Shown one piece after another: positions 22,716 to 33,083 of a DNA stretch of 64,000 nt (its first letter is position 1; each line of letters opens with the position of its first letter). The translations under genes and the position numbers were made by a program. The notes below the pieces were generated by a model. That model saw nothing but the letters and a program-made list of their open reading frames with translations, ran no database searches and was not told the DNA's origin. The DNA comes from Misgurnus anguillicaudatus (Eukaryota > Chordata > Actinopteri > Cypriniformes > Cobitidae). The stretch spans positions 6,639,501 to 6,703,500 of the forward strand of contig NC_073358.2 in NCBI RefSeq assembly GCF_027580225.2, in the 5' to 3' direction.

Positions 22716-23355
22716 TATATATGATATAAACAAAAACTTTAATTCTACAAACGATTAGTTGCGATTAGTTGTTATGCAGCCCTACATACACGTAATGTAA
22801 CATAATGTGAGAAAAGGCTCTTAGTTAAGCTAATGTCAGCAGTCTCTCACTAAGTATGCCAACAGGGCAACAGTTGTCAAGGTGTTAAAAAAAACCTTGT
22901 GAGAAAACCATGTTTAGCAGTGAGGGCCAGTTCTCATCCAACTCGTATACTGTAACTTTCAGATTAAAAAGACTTTATGGTCCTTTTTGCATAAAAAAAA
23001 AAAAATAGAAACCTAAACCAAACATTAAACTGTGGGAAAAGTATTCAAGCTTGTCAAACTGTTAAATTCACAGTTTCCTGCCCAGATGTGGTGCGACGAA
23101 ACAACGTCAATATTTTGCATTTTGTTTAGGGTTTGTGTTAACCAGCCACTAGCGAGACTTATGACTGGCATCACGTTTTTTTTACACTAAGTGTGGGTTA
23201 AGTGTACAAGAGCCTTATGGGTTGACTGTATATAGCCACCAAAACACAAACCACATCCTTTTCAGGTTTGGATACAAATGTGTCAAAAAGCAGAAGGTGT
23301 TCAGTTTATTGAGAAATGAATATATTGGAGAATAAGCAGAATGAATTCTCTTCTA
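22716..23355. other. hAT fragment, then no gene seen
   Basis: The segment 22725-22787 ends ATTAGTTGTTATGCAGCCCTA, one terminus of an ATTAATCG-type hAT whose other end is missing. The remainder is anonymous. Confidence 0.5.
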
Positions 23356-23356
23356 T

Positions 23357-23359
<3 letters not shown>

Positions 23360-23440
<81 letters not shown>
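23360..23440. repeat. (TC)n microsatellite
   Basis: About 70 bp of nearly uninterrupted TC followed by imperfect TC-rich sequence. A second short tract (TC)10 lies at 23579-23600. ORFs of repeated Arg-Glu or Ser-Leu through it are artefacts. Confidence 0.99.
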
Positions 23441-23925
23441 GCTGTCTTTCTTCGTCTCTGTGTCAGGATTAAAGAGCAGTTTGGTGTGCAATGATTTAGT
23501 AAAAACAAGAGATGACACACTTAACGGTAGTGGTGGGATTTTTGAATACTCACCTAGCTCTTAGCTCATTCATGTTTCTCTCTCTCTCTCTCTCTCTCTA
23601 TTTTGCGATTAAGGGAGCGTTTGTGTACAAAGGGATGAACTTTCATTTAGTGATCTGCTGTTTGCTGCTATTTTAATGGTGTTGTTGCATTCCTGCTCCT
23701 GCAGAGAATAAACTCTCTAAACAGGAAGCAAGAGGTGTTTATGTGTGAAGGGGGTCTTTTAGCAGTGTCTGTAGTGTAGCAGACCCCACCACTATTTCCG
23801 CTAGGTTAAGAAAACCACTGAAGTGAGTCAAATGATAAACCCCAAAAAAATCTGCATTAAAAAAGTGTCCTCTTGTTTTAATAAGATCAGAAGTGTCATG
23901 ATCTACTCATAGCATAGTCATATGG

Positions 23926-24526
23926 ATTAAGGTGGTCCTTTTTTAACTTTTAAAAGTTTATGCTCTCACCCCACCAATATGTTTGAATAAAAAAATAAAA
24001 AAATTCAATTTTAATTATTATTTAGAGGTTGCTCAAGTTTAACACATTCGCGTATTATGTGATACTATGTGCTAGCATGTATAATTGTTTAATAATACTT
24101 ATGGCAGCAATTGACTTATTTGACCACGCTCCATGCAATTAAAACTCCTGTTTTAGTTGTGATATGTCTTTCAAAGCAAGATAGCTTCAATGTGAATGAA
24201 GCGCAATAGACAAAATACACCGAGACAATGGCTGAAGCAACACGAAGCAAGTCCGCTATATGGTTACTCGGATCAGAAGAGACTGAAATAAAAACAAAGT
24301 TACCCTCCAAGTATCAGGTGTGTTGTGCGTTTTTAAATGGTACAGTTTTTGCAAACAAATATATCATTTCGGAAATATTCAAAGGCTTTGAGCAACCTCT
24401 AGAATAGATATTGTAGGAACAATTCAACATTTTGCACAGTGTGTTTTTATTGATATCCTAACACATTAAGGGGGGTGAGAGTTGAACATTTAAAAAAAAA
24501 TTACCCATTATAAGGACCACCCTAAT
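23926..24526. mobile_element. Foldback element, 601 bp
   Basis: Ends ATTAAGGTGGTCCTT and AAGGACCACCCTAAT, flanked by ATGG on both sides (23922-23925, 24527-24530). Further inverted pairs lie inside: CTCTCACCCC with GGGGTGAGAG, and AGAGGTTGCTCAAG with CTTTGAGCAACCTCT. Superfamily unknown; non-coding. Confidence 0.75.
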
Positions 24527-24530
24527 ATGG

Positions 24531-25366
24531 ATGTCAATTTTGTTTGGGGTAACGTGCAAAAATGTAAAAGGCACAGCAGACCATCTGTAGCTCTTCTTTA
24601 CTGCTTACTGCAGCTTTGTGGTCATTTATCCTGGTCAAATAGATAATTTACGATGAACCAGAAACATTAGTAAAGAAAATAATTAAGATTGCATTAAAAT
24701 GTGAACTGAGTGCTAACATGAATATCTCAGTAGATGGCAGCAGAGAGTTTTTGTGGTCAGTAGGAATGAGTGTTTGGATTTAACTTGTACAGTGTTTGCC
24801 TCTGGAAATGCATGATGGAAAACAATGAGCACAATTGGGCTGCCGTTGCTATCTCTCTCTATTACTGTCACCTTAAAAATGCACCCTGTATAGTGTAATT
24901 TATATACATATAGAGGAAATTTTCTATTTTCTGTTTTATTTTCCGATCTATCCCTACAGAGATTTACCCCATATTTTGGTGATTACAGTCTATAATTAAT
25001 CTACACTCTCGTCTATATTAATACAAAAAAGCCAGGTGAATTATCTAAACAACATGATCAATGTACAGTTAGGTCTTCTGTGCATGCACAAAGCAGATAT
25101 TCAGCCATCATACCCACTAGCCAATCAGAGCACAATGCTGTGACCTCAATAGATCAAAGTGATTTTCGGTTGGCACGGAATGCTTGCCAGCAGATCCACT
25201 CGGATGGGCGTGATTCTTTGTCTCATTCTTCAAAATCCTTGAAGGACTCTTGAACTGATCTTGGAACAGCTCTCTTGTCTCATTCACAGAAGGGAGCCTC
25301 GGATGTTAGATGTCAAATAAATGAACCACAGTTTGTTTGGATGAATAGCCCATGTTGTGTCAATAG
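24531..25366. other. No gene seen
   Basis: Anonymous sequence with no ORF over 60 codons, no repeat termini and no splice-bounded coding stretch that I can support. Confidence 0.5.
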
Positions 25367-25789
25367 TGTCAGGGTGTGGTAATGGATAGAACCCAATCGC
25401 AGACAGCTCGTAACTTAAAGACGTTTATTAAAACATAAATACCCTCGAGGGGGCAAACAATGACAAGAACTTAAATAATCATGAGAGAACGAACAAGACA
25501 CGCGCAACAATATCTCAGGATATACAATGAACCAGCACAAGACATCAGACACAATGGCATTAAATAGGGAATAACTAAACAATGACAAACAGGTGTGGGG
25601 AATAAACTAATCATGAATAATTAACAAAGAAACAAGAGGGTGGGGTCAAGACTGAAGACAGGAGAGCACGATAATAACACACGAGTCACGTAACTCTCCA
25701 TACACACAGAAAACAAGTATACGGGCATGTCAGGACCCTGTCACTAAAAACAACTCTTAAACACATACATGACTGACAGGATCCTGACA
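25367..25789 (-). mobile_element. Solo LTR, 423 bp, with 5-bp target duplication
   Basis: Begins TGTCAGGGTGTGG and ends CAGGATCCTGACA (TG...CA with inverted TGTCAG/CTGACA), flanked by AATAG at 25362-25366 and 25790-25794. On the minus strand an AATAAA polyadenylation signal lies near the 3' end, next to AAACGTCTTTAAGTTACG, which sets the orientation. There is no internal region and no second LTR, so the element was lost by LTR-LTR recombination. A 5-bp duplication fits Gypsy-type and many retrovirus-like LTRs; the LTR alone cannot decide. No retroviral gene is present. Confidence 0.85.
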
Positions 25790-25890
25790 AATAGTACATT
25801 ATTTATTTATTTATTGTATCAATATTACTTAAATTATGGTTGTGTGAAATACAGAAATTAAAATAAGAGAAAAAATATATATATTTATTT

Positions 25891-26150
25891 TAGGGGTGGC
25901 ACGATTCATTTGTCAGATTCCAACAAATCATGCATTGTTTAGATTTTTTTTTTTAGAAAAAATGTCAAAATATAAATAACTCATTTTAAAAATTTGCTCA
26001 TTCTGACTGAATTTGCCAGCACAGGTCACAAATGATGCAGCAGCAAACAGAAATAAAAAAGTGTGATTTAATATGCAATTAATCGCGAGTTAACTCATGA
26101 CATTAATGCGATTTAATCTGGATTAAATATTTTAATCGATTGTATTTATA
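25891..26150. mobile_element. hAT-like element, left end only
   Basis: Starts TAGGGGTGGCACGATTCATT and contains AATTAATCGCGAGTTAACTC and GACATTAATGCGATTTAATC, recurrent in ATTAATCG-type fish hAT elements. No matching right terminus or target duplication seen. Confidence 0.5.
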
Positions 26151-26159
26151 ACTATAACT

Positions 26160-26245
26160 ACTTTTTTTATAAACTCGTACCAACTTCTAATTAGTTATAT
26201 ATAATTAACTAATTAGGAGTTGGTATGAATTTATAAAAAAAAAGT
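26160..26245. repeat. Near-perfect 86-bp palindrome
   Basis: CCAACTTCTAATTAGTTA is answered by TAACTAATTAGGAGTTGG around a TATATAA-type centre, and the arms extend outward to ACTTTTTTTATAAA and TTTATAAAAAAAAAGT. It would form a long hairpin. Whether it is a tiny MITE or a rearrangement is unknown. Confidence 0.85.
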
Positions 26246-27773
26246 TTAATGGGCTTAAGTTTTTACAACTTTATTTGTATAACTTTTAGCAACTATTTCA
26301 AGAAGTTATTTTTTAATTAATTTAATAAAAATTAAGTATTTATTTCAAGTTGTTTAAACATTAAAGTGCAGCAAGGAATTTTTACAGTGTATATACTGTA
26401 TATTATATTTTTTCTGTGTATGGAAACTTACTCAATAAAACCATGGAAATAACTCTTTTGTAATTTAACTTTATAACTGAGAGCGAGGAGCACAAATGCA
26501 ATATATAAAGCCGTATTTTAATTATTTATGTACAGGTTTTCAAGGATTTCCCAGAAGGAGCTTTTGTCAGATTTATTTCACTTTTGGGGAAAGATATGGC
26601 CTCAAACTAGTAAACCCACACACAAAAAACTCCTATTATTGCCGGGCCTGTGTATGCATATCTGTCTGTCTGCATGTTTGTCTCAAAGAATATAGTTGGC
26701 ATGATTGTTTTGCACACCATTTTGCCAAAGAAACTGCATGAAAATAAGCTACAATTTAAGAGTTCATAATCTAATTAAATTAATAACCGTGTATCTGTCA
26801 CAGTAGGTCTCTAGGTCTCCTATTAGTCAGCAGGTCGCTAAAGGCCGTAAGATCCAGCTCAAGTTGTGTTAATGAGAAGATCTGGAGCTTTCACTGCAGG
26901 CCACGTTAACAGCTTGGCCCTCGGCAGGATCGGCCATCAATAATATATTTCCCATTTGTTATTCACTAGGAAGAGGACAAGTGTGGCATATGTGTGTGTG
27001 TGTGTGTTTGTCCTGTGGTGTGTTTGCCTATTGCGGTCTCCTGTCTGCATGTGGTTTGTAATTTTTGCAAGGTGGGTTTCTTTGTTTTGGTTGTCCTCAG
27101 TGCCATTGTTGACACTGGGGGAGGACATTTCCACATTACAATATTCAGGTTAGTGGTCAATGAAATGCATTTTTATTGACTGATTCTAATCTACATTTAG
27201 TTCCCCTGAATATTGAATATGGGTTACATCCTTACAGGACTTTGAGTTTAATATATCAGTATTTTACCAATATCGTTATGGTCTGACATGGGCCTCTTAC
27301 TTTGCCAAAAATAAATGGATGTTTTTAAATTTTATTTTCATTGACACCTCGGTTGAGGCTTTAACTTGCATTTTTTCTGCTTTAGAGAAAATCCCAAGAT
27401 CTTTATCGTATATTTATCCAGAAACAAAGAGTTGTGTGTTTGTGTTTTTGCCAGATTCATATTTGATGAACTGCTACTTATTCCTGCCTTGACTAGTCTC
27501 AGACACACATGCATGCTTATATCTGTGTGTGTCTGCATGTGTGTGTGTGTGTGTTTGACCTACATTACGCATCTCTTGTTTTAAAGATCTGTCACTTTGC
27601 ATCATTGGGATAGAATCATACAATGAAGTAAATGGATTATGCAGAGGTTGCTTTTGGGCACGTGCACACACAGTGACATATACACTTATAGGGGCTTCTT
27701 TAAAGTGTCTTCAGACAATCTTTCGATAGATGTATAGCTTTGTAGTCATTACAATGTGTTTGTGTGTGTTTTT
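26246..27773. other. No gene; TG microsatellites
   Basis: Short (TG)n tracts at 26988-27007 and 27536-27552. The flanking ORFs are reading frames through these repeats. No repeat termini or exon with splice signals were identified. Confidence 0.5.
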
Positions 27774-27925
27774 CTGTGGCTCAATTTGTAGAGCAGTGCA
27801 TTATGCAAAGGACATGGGTTCAATCCCAGGTAGCAAATATACGGATAAATGTAAAAATGTAATGCACTTTGAATAAAAGTGTCTGCCAAATGCAAAAAAA
27901 AAAAAATGTAATGTAAATGTTTGTG
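27774..27925 (+). mobile_element. tRNA-derived SINE with LINE-like tail
   Basis: The 5' part resembles a tRNA gene with an RNA polymerase III A box (GGCTCAATTTGTAGAGC) and B box (GGGTTCAATCCC), spaced as in tRNA-derived SINEs; the body is reminiscent of the tRNA-Ala-type cyprinid SINEs. It is followed by TGCACTTTGAATAAAAGTG and TCTGCCAAATGC, a diverged form of the L2 LINE tail, then an A-rich stretch and ATGTAAATG. The borrowed tail suggests mobilisation by an L2-type reverse transcriptase. The anticodon arm no longer folds as a real tRNA. Confidence 0.9.
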
Positions 27926-28748
27926 CATAGATTGTCATTTTTTTTTAATGTTCGAGGCAAGCACAGTTTATGCTTGTGTACAAGATTATGGTCTTTGTGT
28001 TGGTTTCAGTGCTGGCAGCTTCGTGAGGGGGTATCCTCCAGAGCTTTTGTTTCTTAATTGAAGTCCTACCGCTTGGCTTATCACAACCCATGGCCCTGGG
28101 TTTGGGATGGGGTGGGGTAGGGGGATTTCTTGCCAAAGGCATGATGCATTAAGTCCAATTTTTCTCTCTCTATGTTAATTGGCGTCTTTTTCAGTACATT
28201 GAAGGGACTGCTTGTAAACATTGATTTCATTATGATCATATTCGGATATCTTGTGCCTTAAGCACCTCTTTGTAGTTCAGAGATGTTAAACAAGGGTCCT
28301 AATAGGATACCACTCGTCAAAAACATGAGCCTTATGCATTTTCCATGAGTTACTGTATGCGTACCGTTGGATTTTTGTTACCGTGCATACTTTGTATGCA
28401 TAGGTCTTGCATGCGCATACTGCAGAATGTAGTATGTAGCCCGATTTCTATTTGAAATTTGGTGTTAACATCACTCATTTCTTCAAAACCAGGGTGATGG
28501 AAAGCCAGCTAGTAATTTTCTTGTAACCATTAATAAATTTTTTATATGTACTGTTTTTCAGGGCATTTTACTGCATACTAAGAAATGTTTGTGCAATAAA
28601 ATAGTATGTTTGTAATATTAATCTACTTAAAGCTGCTGAATAAATAAGCTTTCCATTGATTTGTGAGGATAGGTCAATATTTGACAAAGATTCAACTATT
28701 TAAATATCTCGGGGTGCCAAAAAAATCTAAATATTGAGAAAATCACCT
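27926..28748. other. No gene seen
   Basis: Anonymous sequence with a G-rich run at 28093-28125. No supported exon or repeat boundaries. Confidence 0.5.
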
Positions 28749-29176
28749 TTAAAGGGACAGTAAGTAGGGTTTTAAGTGTTTTATTAATCCAAATCAATGT
28801 CTTTATTCATAAATATGTCCTCGTTGGTGTCAAATGACCTCTACCAGTGATCTGACTTTTCTTTGTAAGCTTAGAATTTCTTCTCTTTACTTTCATTGAA
28901 TGGGTAAGTCCAAGGAGGCATCCATGTCGTTCTGCCATACTGATAAACTATAATAGCAGAGAGGGACAAAAAGCACTAGCCTACCAACGTGTTTCCACAA
29001 CGCGTTTTCATTCAGAATACGTGAACTAGCTGAAACGGACAAGGAGATCAGTGAGTTCATAACGGCTACCGTAATTGCAACACGCATTTGGAAAAGCGAG
29101 GCGCTAGAGAGCATTATTCGTTTGAATGCAAAATACAATTTCACCACTAGGTAAATCCTACTTATTGTCCCTTTAA
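28749..29176. mobile_element. TTAA MITE, 428 bp
   Basis: Ends TTAAAGGGACAGTAAGTAGG and CCTACTTATTGTCCCTTTAA form a clear inverted repeat with TTAA at each edge. A minus-strand ORF of 97 codons spans it by chance. Distinct in sequence from family A and from 59144-59528 but with the same architecture. Confidence 0.88.
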
Positions 29177-29768
29177 AGTTGTTCAAATTAAGTCTTTAGC
29201 ACACACAATACTAAGGATAAATACATTGGTGATATATTTACGGTAGGAAATGTACTAAATATTTTCATGGAATGTGATATTTACTTGATATCCTAATAGG
29301 GCTGGGCGATTTGTCCCCCTAAAATAATCTGTGATTTTTTTTAAATAAAAAACTCGATTTACGATTTGATTCGATTTTTTCCCCCGCCCCCATTTAAAAC
29401 TAAATTGCAAACTGTACATATATTTTAAAAATATATATTTATTTTATTTAATTAAAATGCATCAACATGAAACTTACGTGAATCCAAACCAACTCCACAC
29501 AACTGAATTCAAAGAGCATTTTTTTGGAGGAGCTGCTCTCTTTCGCCGGCTGTTTTTGCCATGTTGTTTGTGTATGCATGTGCTGCCCTCGGGAGAGGCG
29601 AGGGGCAGAGGGCTGCGCCGCAGGGAGCGTGCTACGGAAACCCTGAAGGAAGATTTGGCGAATGCAAAATGTATGTACTGCGCTATACTGCAGAGGGGGA
29701 GAAAAAATCTAAAAAAATTGATTTTTTGAAAATATGAATTGATTTGACTTAGCAACTCGATTTTAAAA

Positions 29769-30960
29769 CAGGGCTCGAAATTGCGACCATTTTGGTCGCA
29801 TATGCGACCGAAATTTAATCTGTGCGACCTTAAAATATATTTGGGAGCATTTGTGCGACTGCCCAGTTTGTTGTGACGCGAGTTGATTGTGATCCTGCGT
29901 GCTGGCGCTGTCCCAGGTTCAGTGTTCTCTCCAACGATACATAACCAATCAAATTTCACCATTAAGTTCTTGCGTTTAATGAAGACCGCAGATTGGCTAA
30001 TATGAGCGTCAGTCATTCCTTGTTGCCGTGAAGCGCGTAAATGTGAAAAGACGAACGCGTCGCGAGCATGACGAGAGCGAGCCGATTACAGCCAAGGTTA
30101 TTACTGTATTTTTTGACGACGATCGGGATTCAAATGTAACTCCACCACCGGAAAATACGAGTTGACGTTAAACCTTTCAGAGAGAGTGGCTTAAAGATTT
30201 CGAGTGTCTATGAAAATGTAACTGTTTACTGTAAATCCTGTAAAACGGTGTTAATGGCGGAATCAAAACATTTTAAGCGCCAGACGTACCTTGCTTAAAC
30301 ATGGCGAAAGTGCCAAAAACACAAGACGTGTCATGACAAATGTGTTTATTATTGATGGAGACACCGACCTGTCTGTCAGTGTGTTTAATGGTGTATGTGC
30401 GCATGCGCTGGTGAATGGACATTCGACAAACATCCTTGTGGTCCATGTTGCTGTGGAATACGACAATGCTGATGGTATGTTTTTGTTGTATTTTTTAAAG
30501 CATTGCCTATTTAGTAGTAAAAGCATCCTGGTAATGCAGTTATCAATACCAATATATATTAGCCTTCTATATTAGGGTCACTTTTGTAATGTCACAATTA
30601 ATCAGTGTTTTACGTGTTTGCTAGATTTTCTATGTAATCTTAGTCATGTTACCTGTAATTGTTAAATTATTATTGCTGCTATACTATTTCAACAGCATTT
30701 GGGTATTAATTTAGGAATTTATGCAGCAAAAAATAAAATAAAATAAAATAGAAGACAAACTTTTAAATGCTGGCCATAGGACGTGTAAAGCCCGGTGGTG
30801 GTGTTTTATTTTTAATAAAATAAATCTATTAACATTTACATTGTAGTTGTGGTACTTTTTAATTTTTGGATGGATGCGCCTAAATTTTTGCTGGTGCTCC
30901 TAACTCTTTAAAGTTGGGAGCACCAGTGCTACCAAATAAAAAAGTTAATTTTGAGCCCTG
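29769..30960 (+). mobile_element. CAGGGCTC-type transposon nested in a hAT
   Basis: Ends CAGGGCTCGAAATT and AATTTTGAGCCCTG, with TAAAA directly outside on both sides (29764-29768 and 30961-30965), which may be a short or decayed target duplication. The left part has GCGACCATTTTGGTCGC palindromes; the right part has GGGAGCACCAGTGCTACC. A relic zinc-finger exon lies at 30172-30250. The CAG-type ends fit hAT families, but the duplication is not 8 bp, so the class is tentative. Confidence 0.7.
30172..30250 (+). pseudogene. Transposase N-terminal zinc-finger relic (TTF-type-like)
   Basis: Frame one reads TFQREWLKDFECL and then stops; the neighbouring frame continues YENVTVYCKSCKT. Joined by one frameshift this is the pattern F-Q-x-x-W-L-x-x-F-x-x-L ... 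Y-C-x2-C that opens many hAT-type transposases and related host proteins such as KIAA1586-like ones. The rest of the finger (C/H partners) is not readable. Motif resemblance only. Confidence 0.4.
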
Positions 30961-30999
30961 TAAAATCAAATCGATTTTTTCCCAGCCCTATATCCTTAT

Positions 31000-31110
31000 G
31001 ATTTTTGCATAAAAAAATGTAAAATAATTTTGACCCAGACAATGTATTGCTGGCTATTGCTACAAATACACCTGTGCGACTTATGAATGGTTTTTGGTCC
31101 AGGGTCACAC
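31000..31110. repeat. End of a fish DNA repeat (GGTCCAGGGTCAC)
   Basis: CAATGTATTGCTGGCTATTG, CACCTGTGCGACTTATGAAT and TTTTTGGTCCAGGGTCAC are features of a repeat end that I recall as frequent in cyprinids. The same type of end (GTGACCCTGGAC) occurs at about 6257. No partner end nearby. Confidence 0.5.
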
Positions 31111-31171
31111 ATACAGTATATTTATGTTTAGACAGCTTCTTGTGATTTTTGACACATCGATAATTGTTACA

Positions 31172-31630
31172 TAAACGCTTTCCCCGCCATTGACGAGTTA
31201 TCTCGTCAATTAAGAGAAAACATTTCCCTGCCAATGACGCTTTCCTGACGAGTTTTTATGGTAATCTGTAAGTCCGCTATATCCACTAGATGGCATTCTT
31301 ACCCAATTTATAAAAAGATTTTAAGCAAAAACTAATTTAATTAACTTTAAACTCCATGTATGCTTCAATAATCGTTCTGAATATGATCTCTAACAAAATT
31401 CCTTTACAAAAATGCAATTATTTCAGCCTTTTGCTCAAAATTTTTTATATAACAAACGAAGATGGGATGAATTTTTTTTTCGTTTTGTTTGAAAGCAGGT
31501 CTGTTTTTCATTTGATATATTTGTATGTTTACAAAAGAGAATTTTCCTGGAAGGCATTTTGTGAAACTTTTACACAAAGAATAATGCCAGGCAACTTTTT
31601 ATTTTAAAAGGCTGGCAGGGAATGAGTTAA
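31172..31630 (+). mobile_element. Family C element, copy 1 (forward)
   Basis: Starts with a decayed form of TTAACTCTTTCCCCGCCA, carries the perfect palindrome TTGACGAGTTATCTCGTCAA at 31190-31209, an AT-rich body (TTCCTGGAAGGCATTTTGTG) and ends GGCTGGCAGGGAATGAGTTAA. Five copies occur in the window (also 33080, 45949, 55387, 61521) plus a fragment at 44115. Non-coding, TTAA-flanked. Confidence 0.85.
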
Positions 31631-31831
31631 CCGAACAGACATTATAATATGCTATATATGAAATGTATTGTCCACACAGTTTCTCATACATGAAAGTCTT
31701 ACACAACCTTGTTGTGTGCTACTGGAAATGTCAGTGTTGATTGGCTGTGGTTGCCGCTGGTTGTTTATTGGCTGCTTTAAGAGGAGTGTGTCCGATGAGG
31801 GAAATTGTTCAGTGAGACAGACGGAGTAGAT

Positions 31832-32026
31832 CTAGCACAACATCAACACCAGGAGCAGTGAGAATGAGATGATGAGACTCCACATGGGCTGAGATAGAGA
31901 GAGAGAGTTGATGCGGCCCATCTGCATCACACTTTTTGCACACTTCTCTAGATTCTTCTCGCTCTTTACATCCATCTGCATCCTTTGAACTGGCTTCCTG
32001 CTGTGTGTGTTTCCAGCTTTCATCAC
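31832..32026 (-). CDS. Candidate micropeptide ORF with C-terminal membrane segment
   Basis: A 64-codon minus-strand ORF. From Met18 (31975, context GCAGATGG) it would be 47 residues: a charged start (MDVKSEKNLEKCAKSVMQMG) and a hydrophobic end (PMWSLIISFSLLLVLMLC) long enough for one membrane span, the layout of tail-anchored micropeptides. TATAAA lies 9-14 nt upstream of the first ATG (complement of 32035-32040) and AATAAA about 65 nt past the stop (complement of 31764-31769). It does not match phospholamban, sarcolipin or myoregulin as I know them. Chance is a serious alternative: two other frames are also open here, and no conservation can be shown. Confidence 0.15.
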   Translation of the reverse strand: MMKAGNTHSRKPVQRMQMDVKSEKNLEKCAKSVMQMGRINSLSLSQPMWSLIISFSLLLVLMLC

Positions 32027-32054
32027 TTACACAATTTATACTGGTCATATTCAC

Positions 32055-32547
32055 ACTCTTTCAGTCTAGTCAAAAATACAGATGTATTAAATAAAATATA
32101 TATAATAGCATAATCTGCATTTTTTTTCTGTTAAGTTGCCCTGCCCAAACACTCTGTTTTCTGGAGAGATGGGGGTTGTTACCACAAATCCCTGTAGAGA
32201 GCTTTTAATGTAAGAGAGAGAGAGAGGAGAGAGAGAGGAGAGAGATGAGAAGAGGCCTTTGAATGAAGTGCATCATCTGTTCATTGTAAACACAGACGTC
32301 TTTCTTGTTGAACACATTTATAATCACAGTCTTTCTTCAGTGTCAGTTTTATTTTTACTGATTCACATTGGACATTTATACTGATATCACATAATGATGT
32401 TTATGTAGAGTACAGGGGGATAATACTTTATTTTTACATTTTCTGAACAAAATTTGAGGGGGGCTTATACTGTATGCAGTCACTAAAGTGTTCAGAGGGA
32501 TTTTAGCTTACTTTGGAATCATCTGGTAGTTTAAGTGGTTGATTGTT
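32055..32547. other. No gene; short GA-rich tract
   Basis: A GA-rich stretch at 32212-32246 is bordered by anonymous sequence. No exon supported. Confidence 0.5.
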
Positions 32548-33083
32548 TTAAAGGGCACCTATTGTGCCCATTTTTACAAGTCTCAGGTGTGCCTAGATTA
32601 TGTCTGTGAAGTTTCAGCTCAAAATATCCCACATATTATTTATTATAGCAAGTCCAAAATGCCTCTATTTGGATGTGAGTGCGGTTTTCATGTCTGTACC
32701 TTTAAATGCAAATGAGCTACAGATCCTCCCTCCCTACCAACAGACAGTGATCGGTTTTTTTTGTTAAAATTAGATCTGATTCCTGTGAATACTGTTTGAG
32801 ACAATAGTTTATTGAGTCGCATTAGTGCTACAATGTGCTAAAAGACACATAAAGAAAAGCTTTTGGGTAAAATTAACCAGTCAGTCAGTGGCAGTGGGCG
32901 GGGCTTTGCTTGGGTGAATCAAAACGGCATGTCGAATGAGACCGCTTTGTATAATTGGCATTAAAAAAGAAGTAGAGGTTGGATTTTTTTTCATTGTAGG
33001 GTTGTTGTGTTCACACACTACCAACACACATTTATGTCCAAACACCTTTTAAAAGTGGATTTTGCATAATATGTACCCTTTAA
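32548..33083. mobile_element. TTAA MITE related to family A by its ends
   Basis: Ends TTAAAGGGCACCTATTGTGC and GCATAATATGTACCCTTTAA. The terminal TTAAAGxGCACCTATT matches family A (16623, 45416), but the interior (CATTAGTGCTACAATGTGC, GGCAGTGGGCGGGGCTTTGC) differs. Its right TTAA (33080-33083) is also the left TTAA of the next element. Confidence 0.82.

Larger units (their letters stand above)
29297..30990. mobile_element. hAT-like element hosting a second transposon
   Basis: Ends TAGGGCTGGGCGATTTG and CGATTTTTTCCCAGCCCTA, flanked by TATCCTAA (29289-29296) and TATCCTTA (30991-30998), 7 of 8. Without the insert at 29769-30960 it would be about 500 bp. The longest ORF of the window (minus strand, 180 codons, 29474-30016) runs across the junction of the two elements and is therefore accidental. 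Confidence 0.8.

Noticed and set aside
23306..23564. ORFs with Arg-Glu and Ser-Leu repeats
   Set aside because: They are translations of the (TC)n microsatellite.
25367..25789. An endogenous retrovirus with genes
   Set aside because: Only one LTR remains; there is no primer-binding site, gag, pol or env sequence beside it.
27774..27850. A tRNA gene
   Set aside because: A and B boxes are present, but the arms do not pair as a tRNA and a LINE-like tail follows, so it is a SINE.
29474..30016. 180-codon minus-strand ORF, longest in the window
   Set aside because: It crosses the junction at 29769 between two transposons and has no recognisable motif.
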